Program-made: the position numbers and the translations under genes | The notes under the pieces: generated by a model | Told to the model about the DNA's origin: nothing | Databases searched by the model: none | The model's input: the letters and a program-made list of their open reading frames with translations, nothing else | Shown: positions 58,835 through 64,000 of the stretch, one piece after another | Layout: each line of letters begins with the position of its first letter | Numbering within the stretch: position 1 is the stretch's first letter | Source: Actinomycetota bacterium | Lineage (GTDB): Bacteria > Actinomycetota > Actinomycetes > Actinomycetales > Microbacteriaceae | Assembly (NCBI GenBank): GCA_947449765.1 | Contig: CANFSP010000007.1 | Location: forward strand, 1-64,000 | Direction of reading: 5' to 3' | Length of the DNA stretch: 64,000 bases

Positions 58835-59743
58835 CTAGCCAGCGGCTCGGCGACGGTAAATGTCATCGAGGTTCCAGCCCTCAACCGACGCTTTCGCACG
58901 AGACGCTTCTGCATCGGATTGGCGAACCGCAGCTTCATGAGCATCACTCTGGGGTGCCCGACCGCCACCGGCAACGGGAAGCCTGACGGGTTGTTGGTTT
59001 TCCGTCTGTGCCCGGTAAGCCTCTTCCAGAGCGGCACGACGAAGGCGAGCAGCAGCATCCGAAGCGGCGATTGTGCCAGCGGCGAGCGAGCCCGGCTTTA
59101 GATGAAGCGCTTCGGGAAGTTGCGTCGGCGACCAGGAACGATCAGTGGACTGGATAACCGAGGCGGTCGACTCAGACGCGCGTGAAGAACTCGTGACTCT
59201 CGGTGCACGGGCTAACTGCGCCTTTGCGCGGCGGGCGCTAGCGGCCAAAACGCGAAAACTCAGCAGCCCGAGCGCGAGCGCACCAACACCGATGAGGATG
59301 AGCAGGGGTGCCCCGGTGTACATCATGAGCGCCACTCCAGCTGCCGTGATGAGCAGCGCCACGAGGAACGAGATCAACGAAATAACTCTCAACGTGCGAA
59401 TGCGATGCTTTGTGATGGCATAGGTCTGCTGAGGTGAAAGTTCCTCACGGGCGCGCTTCTCCTGCGCCGCCTCATGCGCTGCCCGGAGTTTGGCCCGCGC
59501 GGCAACTTCGGCTTCGTGAAGTTTTCTCCGCTGCGCGTGAAGACCACGCGATGAAATCTCCGCGTCCACTTCAGTCGGGGAATCCTGCGTCTCGACGAGG
59601 GCGCGAATGGTTTGCTGCATGCGAACCGCGTTGGATTCGGCTGCGATGAAGTTGCGCCGACGCATCCATGACGGAATGAGGTACACCACCCACAAGACGG
59701 CGGCGACGCCAAAGATCAAACCGCCGCCGAGAAAATCCGTCAC
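58835..59743 (-). CDS. Conserved actinobacterial membrane protein of unknown function
   Basis: 302 aa. An N-terminal helix (about 5-24) is followed by WMRRRNFIAAESNAVRMQQTIRALVET, a charged coiled region (about 60-115, rich in Arg, Ala, Glu), two further helices (about 127-148 and 152-170), and a long Ala/Arg/Ser-rich cytoplasmic tail. The segment WLVYLIPSW-like WVVYLIPSWMRRR recurs in unnamed Microbacteriaceae proteins next to galU. I do not recognise a function. It is upstream of pstC on the same strand, with 162 bases and the Pho box between. Confidence 0.75.
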   Translation of the reverse strand: MTDFLGGGLIFGVAAVLWVVYLIPSWMRRRNFIAAESNAVRMQQTIRALVETQDSPTEVDAEISSRGLHAQRRKLHEAEVAARAKLRAAHEAAQEKRAREELSPQQTYAITKHRIRTLRVISLISFLVALLITAAGVALMMYTGAPLLILIGVGALALGLLSFRVLAASARRAKAQLARAPRVTSSSRASESTASVIQSTDRSWSPTQLPEALHLKPGSLAAGTIAASDAAARLRRAALEEAYRAQTENQQPVRLPVAGGGRAPQSDAHEAAVRQSDAEASRAKASVEGWNLDDIYRRRAAG

Positions 59744-59785
59744 AACCCTAAGGTACGAGGTGAAGGTTAATCCCCCGGTCAGCGA

Positions 59786-60397
59786 TTAAGGCGTGTCGTG
59801 GTTTAGCTCTGACTGCCGCTCACGCAACTGAGTGAGGACGCCACCGGGAATTTCCTCGGCGACGAGTGCGAAACACTCGTGATCACGCCAGTCACCATTG
59901 ATGTGGATGAATTTCTCGCGACGCCCCTCGTAGCGAAAACCGATTTTCTCCACAACCCGAAGTGACGCCGCGTTCTCGGGGCGGATACAAATTTCGATTC
60001 GGTGCAGTCCGCGAGAAAAACAGTAGTCGGTCACGAGGGCGACCGCGATCGGCGTAATTCCGCGACCTGCGAAGCGTTCACTGATCCAATAGCCGATGCT
60101 GGCCTGACACATCGAGCCCCACGTGATTCCCGAGACATTGATTTGACCGGCAAATTCGCCGTCCACTTCCATCACGAAGGGCCATCCTCCGCCAGACCGG
60201 GCATAACTCAACAGGGAACGGATGTTGTCTCGCGCGATGAGGCTGACAAAGCCACCCGGCAAACTCGCTTCCCATTTGCGAAGCCACTGCCGATTGCGCA
60301 TGTTCTCTTCATCGAGCGCTTTGGCGTCGCGCATGCGCAAAGGTCGAACGGTCACATTGCCGTACGTGAGTCGCACAGTGGTGTTGTAGAAGCCCAT
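59786..60397 (-). CDS. GNAT-family N-acetyltransferase (RimJ-like)
   Basis: 203 aa. The acetyl-CoA-binding region ERFAGRGITPIAVALVTDYCF (Q/RxxGxG/A variant) lies near residue 112, with IGYWI before it and ENAASLRVVEKIGFRYEGRREKFIHINGDWRDH after it, as in RimJ/RimL N-terminal or ribosomal-protein acetyltransferases. The target here is unknown. It follows galU by 35 bases on the same strand. Confidence 0.92.
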   Translation of the reverse strand: MGFYNTTVRLTYGNVTVRPLRMRDAKALDEENMRNRQWLRKWEASLPGGFVSLIARDNIRSLLSYARSGGGWPFVMEVDGEFAGQINVSGITWGSMCQASIGYWISERFAGRGITPIAVALVTDYCFSRGLHRIEICIRPENAASLRVVEKIGFRYEGRREKFIHINGDWRDHECFALVAEEIPGGVLTQLRERQSELNHDTP

Positions 60398-60432
60398 GAG
60401 AATAGCTGCGCCCGCCGGGGGAATACCGAAAC

Positions 60433-61326
60433 CTACTTCTGAGCCGCGACAAAATCGTGAAGCCAGGCCAGCAGTCCCGGTCCCAGATCATCGCGCTCAA
60501 CGGCAAGCTCCACCACAGATTTGAGATATTCGAGTCGGTCACCCGTATCGAATCGTCGTCCGCGGAAGATCAAGCCAACGACTCCCCCACCGAGGTCGGG
60601 GTTCTCCGCAAGCACGGATAGGGCATCCGTCAGCTGTATTTCACCACCGCGCCCGGGGGCTGTTTTTTCGAGAATGCCGAACACTTCGGGACGCAAAATA
60701 TAACGACCGATGACCGCCAGGTTTGAGGGCGCCTTATCCGCCTCGGGTTTTTCAACCATCCCCGTGATCCGCACGACGTCCGTGGTGTCGGTCGATTCGA
60801 CGACCGCGACACCGTAAGCCGAGACGAGTTCCTGAGGCACTTCCATCAACGCCACCACCGACGAATTGGTCTTCTCAAAGACCTCGAGCATGCGTTCGAG
60901 CAGGTTCTCTTTGGGATGGATGATGTCGTCGCCGAGAAGTAGCGCGAAGGGCTCGTGCCCCACGTGGTGCACCGCTTTGAGCACCGCATGGCCAAGTCCG
61001 CGCGGGTCGCCCTGGCGGACATAGTGAATGTTGGCGAGGTCGGTCGAGTGCGTGACCTTCTCGAGTCGTGCCTCATCCTGCTTCGCTTCGAGTGTGCGCT
61101 CAAGTTCGTAGTTGCGATCGAAGTGATTCTCGAGAGCATTCTTGTTGCGACCGGTAATCATGAGAAAGTCACTGATTCCGGCTCGTACCGCTTCTTCCAC
61201 GACGTATTGAATAGCGGGTGTGTCAACGACGGGCAGCATCTCCTTGGGCAACGCCTTGGTGGCGGGCAAGAACCGGGTGCCCAACCCCGCAGCAGGAACG
61301 ACCGCTTTTTTCACCGTGTGCGCCAT
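60433..61326 (-). CDS. galU: UTP-glucose-1-phosphate uridylyltransferase
   Basis: 297 aa, normal length. Makes UDP-glucose from UTP and glucose 1-phosphate. Motifs: VVPAAGLGTRFLPATKALPKEMLP at residues 10-33 (nucleotide-binding and catalytic Lys), YVRQGDPRGLGHAVL near 100 and LLGDDIIHP near 124. The C-terminal region has FRGRRFDTGDRLEYLKSVVE, typical of GalU. A TAAGCT hexamer ends 6 bases before the ATG. Confidence 0.96.
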   Translation of the reverse strand: MAHTVKKAVVPAAGLGTRFLPATKALPKEMLPVVDTPAIQYVVEEAVRAGISDFLMITGRNKNALENHFDRNYELERTLEAKQDEARLEKVTHSTDLANIHYVRQGDPRGLGHAVLKAVHHVGHEPFALLLGDDIIHPKENLLERMLEVFEKTNSSVVALMEVPQELVSAYGVAVVESTDTTDVVRITGMVEKPEADKAPSNLAVIGRYILRPEVFGILEKTAPGRGGEIQLTDALSVLAENPDLGGGVVGLIFRGRRFDTGDRLEYLKSVVELAVERDDLGPGLLAWLHDFVAAQK

Positions 61327-61332
61327 GCGTTC

Positions 61333-61349
61333 AGCTTACTTTCTAGACT
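61333..61349. promoter_or_regulatory. Face-to-face -10 elements of galU and the cyclo-ligase gene
   Basis: Only 29 bases separate the two divergent starts. TAAGCT on the minus strand (61333-61338, 6 bases before the galU ATG) and TAGACT on the plus strand (61344-61349, 6 bases before GTG 61356) are 5 bases apart. Each start is predicted leaderless, and each -35 region would lie in the opposing gene. Confidence 0.5.
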
Positions 61350-61355
61350 GAGGGC

Positions 61356-61940
61356 GTGAACGACTCCGACGCATCCCTTCGCAAGCGCGCATTGCGTTCG
61401 GAGGTTCGTGCCCGTCGAAGCAAACGATCATCTCACGAACGCGCCCTCCTCGAGTCAGGTCTCACGACGCAACTGAGCACACTCATCGAAACGGTGCAGC
61501 CACACAGCCTGGCAGGGTTCATTCCCACCGAAACTGAACCCCCGATTCGTCCCGGTCTGGAGGCGGTGCATCACCGGGGATGCGACGTTCTCCTGCCCAT
61601 CTCGCGCGAAGACCGCACGATGGATTGGGCTGTGCATCACCCGGGCATCGAACCCATCGTGGACGCGCTCGGAATGCCCGCACCCGGAGGTCAACCCGTC
61701 GCGCCGAGCCGAGCCTACGACGTGGACCTCGTGCTCTGCCCGGCCGCTCTCGTCGATCGGTCGGGGCATCGGCTTGGTTGGGGACTCGGCTACTACGACC
61801 GCTTTCTCACGAACCTCACGCGTACCCCGCCAATAGTGGCGGTCGTCTTCGATGACGACATTGTGGATGCCCTGCCGCACGAACCTCATGACGTGCGAGT
61901 CAGTGGCATCCTCACACCGACCCGGCTGATCTGGCTCTAG
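61356..61940 (+). CDS. 5-formyltetrahydrofolate cyclo-ligase
   Basis: 194 aa ATP-dependent enzyme that recycles 5-formyl-THF to 5,10-methenyl-THF. Motifs: LRKRALRSEVRARR near residue 8 (basic N-terminus), FIPTETEPPIRP near 54, and the C-terminal hallmark DRSGHRLGWGLGYYDRFL near 133-150. GTG 61356 with a TAGACT box 6 bases before it. Position next to galU is common in actinobacteria. Confidence 0.95.
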   Translation: MNDSDASLRKRALRSEVRARRSKRSSHERALLESGLTTQLSTLIETVQPHSLAGFIPTETEPPIRPGLEAVHHRGCDVLLPISREDRTMDWAVHHPGIEPIVDALGMPAPGGQPVAPSRAYDVDLVLCPAALVDRSGHRLGWGLGYYDRFLTNLTRTPPIVAVVFDDDIVDALPHEPHDVRVSGILTPTRLIWL

Positions 61941-61999
61941 GCCGCGCGGCCACAGGCCCACCACTCCGAAGCCGCAGCGCACCGAGGCTCGTCTGTGCA

Positions 62000-62254
62000 C
62001 TATCCCCAGTGTGGTGGCTTGTCCGAACGAAGCTGCTCATCGTTCGATTCGAAAGCACTCGCCTCAGAGCGCGGTTCCGCGGTGTCGCCAGGCGACGGCC
62101 GTGACGATGATGCGACTGCGCGTGTCGAAGGTTGCGGGTGCTCCGATACGTCTCCCCAGCGCACGCGACGATTTCGTCTCGACCTAGCGGGGCGACTCTC
62201 GCCGTGATGTTGTTCTGACGAGCGCTCTGCCGGATCGCCGCTATCGTTCGACAC
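62000..62254 (-). CDS. Small charged conserved protein
   Basis: 84 aa from GTG 62254, overlapping the end of the helicase gene by 14 bases. The sequence is highly charged and Ser/Arg-rich, so mostly disordered, and ends NDEQLRSDKPPHWG. A similar ending (DERLRxDxPPHW) is a recurring tail of short actinobacterial proteins encoded next to this helicase, from memory. Function unknown. The overlap suggests coupled translation with the helicase. Confidence 0.6.
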   Translation of the reverse strand: MSNDSGDPAERSSEQHHGESRPARSRRNRRVRWGDVSEHPQPSTRAVASSSRPSPGDTAEPRSEASAFESNDEQLRSDKPPHWG

Positions 62255-64000
62255 GAGCAATCGCGCCCGTCACCGGAAACGAACCGACGCCCGGAACCTC
62301 AATGGGAGCAGCTCCGAGAACCTCGGCGATTCGATGCGCAACACTCTCGGGGTCGATAAAAAGTTCAAACGAGTGAACGCGCAAATAGTGCCACCCGAGT
62401 CGACGCAGGAGCTGCGGACGAAGCCGGAGCGACTCGCGCAACGTTCCACGAGCGAGCACCACATCCGATTCCACGGCAAGCGCACGATCGCCGAACGAGA
62501 CGGCAAGGGCAATCTCGCCACCGTGAGTCAGTGCCACATGAAGTCCGCGCTCACGCAATCGCTCAGCCAGATCGATGAGCATCGGTTCCGCATTCTCGAT
62601 GTTCTCGTCGAAGCGCGGAGGATGCGCCGCCAACATGATGTCCACCAGCGACTTTGCGCCAAATGCCAACCGGTCGTAGTCCAGTTCGTCGGCGGTGAAA
62701 CTCGTCACCACATCGATGCTGCGACGCGCACGGGTCATCGCGACCGCGAGCAGGCGGTCGCCACCAAACCGGCTGAGGGAACCGAAATCGGGAACGATTC
62801 GACCAGTGGATGACCGACCAAAGCCGAGCGAGAAAATAACCCGATCGCGACTGACCGCTGAGGCCTGGTCCAGGGTCAGCACGGTAAACGGCTCACTTGA
62901 TTCCCGTGATAGCCATTCATCTAGGTCAGGTCGCTCGGCAAAAACGCGTTCAACGGCAAGCTCAATGGACAGCGCGTGCTTCATGCTCGCGGTAATCACC
63001 ATGAGCGATTCATTCGATCGGCGCAGGGCGTGATTCGCGACGAGCTTGACGACCTGGTCAATTTCGGCATCAGTGGTCTCGATGAGACCCGTCGCGGGGT
63101 CGGGTGTTCCCGTCGCCATGCGCACGTGATGCGCGGTGAGGGCCTGGTGACCGAGGAACGTACCGGCCCACGGCAGAAACTCAATGCGTTCGCCGTAGAA
63201 ACGTCGGTTGATCACATTGGTCAGGTCTTCTCCGCCAGCGCGATAGGAACGCGTCAATGTGATGGTTGGCAGAATGTCGCTCAAATCTGACAGAGCGGAA
63301 TGCGGGCTCATCTGGGCGTTCGCCGCGACAATTCCCGTGCTGAACTTTAGTTCCGGACCACCGTTATCCAGCGCCGCCATGCTCGTGGCAAACGGTGTCG
63401 GCGCCTGGGTCACTGGATCGCCGAACGCGACAACCGACGAGGCGCGTCTGATCGCTCCGACATTTTCGGCAGTCGTCGTGGTGCCAGAGTCGAGCAGGAT
63501 GACCGTATCGAAAAGTGTGTCGTCGGGAAGCTCGTGCACCTCATACGGTGAACACATCCAGACCGGCGCAAGCGCGTTTGCCAAACGTGGCGCCAGCCGG
63601 AACAGGGTGCCAACGCTCACTCGATCTTGCCGCAACGCGTGTTTGAGGCGATCGGCCTCTTCGGGAAAATCAACGAGTCCGATCTTCCAGACCTCGGACA
63701 GGCGCGACGCGAGGAGTGGGGCGTTAGCATCCGCGTGCGCTTCATCCACAACCCGAAAATCACGCTCGAGTTGATCCAGCATGGTCGTGTTGGCGCTCAG
63801 GAGGGCTTTGTTTTCGCCAAGAATGCCTTCCAGAACAGACTGCCACCAGGCCAATTCGAGTTCATTGGCAACCTGATCGTGCGGAACATGCCGGGACGAC
63901 AAGTCATCGAGAAGCCCAGTGAGGTTGAGCTCGCGCAACTCGGCAAGGAGGAGGTTGCGCTCCTTCAAATTCGCGAGGACCTCTGATTTGGCGGCGAGAC
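62241..64000 (-). CDS. C-terminal part of an SF1-type helicase with nuclease-like tail (partial)
   Basis: 586 codons are visible. The frame is open across the right edge, so the N-terminal part is missing; the apparent start at 63968 is an internal TTG. The region resembles the large actinobacterial helicases of the AAA_11/AAA_12 type (MCSPYEVHELP, LTRSYRAGGEDLTNVINRRFY, VMTRARRSIDVV-like AMTRARRSIDVV). Where Walker B should read IFDEAS it reads ILLDSG, and GDPxQLPPT reads GDPVTQAPT, so the ATPase looks altered. The last about 110 residues (LAVESDVVLARG, RLGWHYLRVHSFELF) resemble the Vsr-like nuclease tail REase_MTES_1575. Confidence 0.8.
   Translation of the reverse strand, partial: LAAKSEVLANLKERNLLLAELRELNLTGLLDDLSSRHVPHDQVANELELAWWQSVLEGILGENKALLSANTTMLDQLERDFRVVDEAHADANAPLLASRLSEVWKIGLVDFPEEADRLKHALRQDRVSVGTLFRLAPRLANALAPVWMCSPYEVHELPDDTLFDTVILLDSGTTTTAENVGAIRRASSVVAFGDPVTQAPTPFATSMAALDNGGPELKFSTGIVAANAQMSPHSALSDLSDILPTITLTRSYRAGGEDLTNVINRRFYGERIEFLPWAGTFLGHQALTAHHVRMATGTPDPATGLIETTDAEIDQVVKLVANHALRRSNESLMVITASMKHALSIELAVERVFAERPDLDEWLSRESSEPFTVLTLDQASAVSRDRVIFSLGFGRSSTGRIVPDFGSLSRFGGDRLLAVAMTRARRSIDVVTSFTADELDYDRLAFGAKSLVDIMLAAHPPRFDENIENAEPMLIDLAERLRERGLHVALTHGGEIALAVSFGDRALAVESDVVLARGTLRESLRLRPQLLRRLGWHYLRVHSFELFIDPESVAHRIAEVLGAAPIEVPGVGSFPVTGAIARVER

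Overview
The window is a chromosomal stretch of a moderately high-GC actinobacterium, most likely family Microbacteriaceae. The evidence is the actinobacterial order smpB-ftsX-ftsE-prfB, a tmRNA tag ending in ALAA, a GT39 protein O-mannosyltransferase divergent from rsmI, an actinobacterial helicase of the kind first named from Microbacterium testaceum, intergenic repeats of the form CGATACG...CTACTC...CAGCG known from this family, and many genes that look leaderless. I see no insertion sequence, integrase, prophage or CRISPR array. No gene-free stretch exceeds about 220 bases, so the DNA is densely coding.

Layout. 0-5 kb: start of a membrane-protein gene, ssrA (tmRNA), glutathione peroxidase, smpB, ftsX, ftsE, prfB (mostly minus strand). 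5-8 kb: an MFS exporter, then four small Tad-type pseudopilin genes without their ATPase. 8-11 kb: prs, glmU, tRNA-Gln, a MarR regulator. 11-15 kb: a Baeyer-Villiger monooxygenase, an esterase and an AraC regulator, which look like a ketone-oxidation module. 15-24 kb: housekeeping genes (ABC-F, ispE, rsmA, tatD, metG, rsmI, protein mannosyltransferase). 24-33 kb: metY, a CoA-binding protein, then a catabolic/uptake block (amidohydrolase, MFS, TauE-like exporter, polar amino acid ABC transporter). 33-37 kb: an aerobic ribonucleotide reductase operon preceded by paired NrdR boxes. 37-42 kb: two large secreted substrate-binding-like paralogues. 42-47 kb: MFS, pdxH, OsmC, an IclR regulator and pobA. 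47-59 kb: an unusual pst (phosphate uptake) locus. 59-64 kb: a membrane protein, an acetyltransferase, galU, 5-formyl-THF cyclo-ligase, a small charged protein and the C-terminal part of a helicase.

Two parts stand out. First, the pst locus runs pstC-pstA-pstS, then a second membrane-anchored substrate-binding-like protein, a large secreted substrate-binding/Ig-like protein and a three-TM sortase-fold protein, and only then pstB. The sortase-fold protein lacks both the catalytic His and the catalytic Cys, so it looks like a pseudo-sortase. Two more copies of the secreted protein, with altered ligand loops, sit at 37-42 kb. This suggests a cell-surface phosphate-capture system with a non-catalytic sortase-fold partner. 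Second, the ribonucleotide reductase has a small subunit with Phe at the radical-Tyr position and Glu in place of the usual Asp metal ligand (Chlamydia-like, class Ic pattern). Its large subunit stops before the redox-active CxxC tail, which lies in a separate 40-codon ORF in the same frame with its own ribosome binding site.

All assignments come from reading motifs and gene order by eye. No database search was possible.
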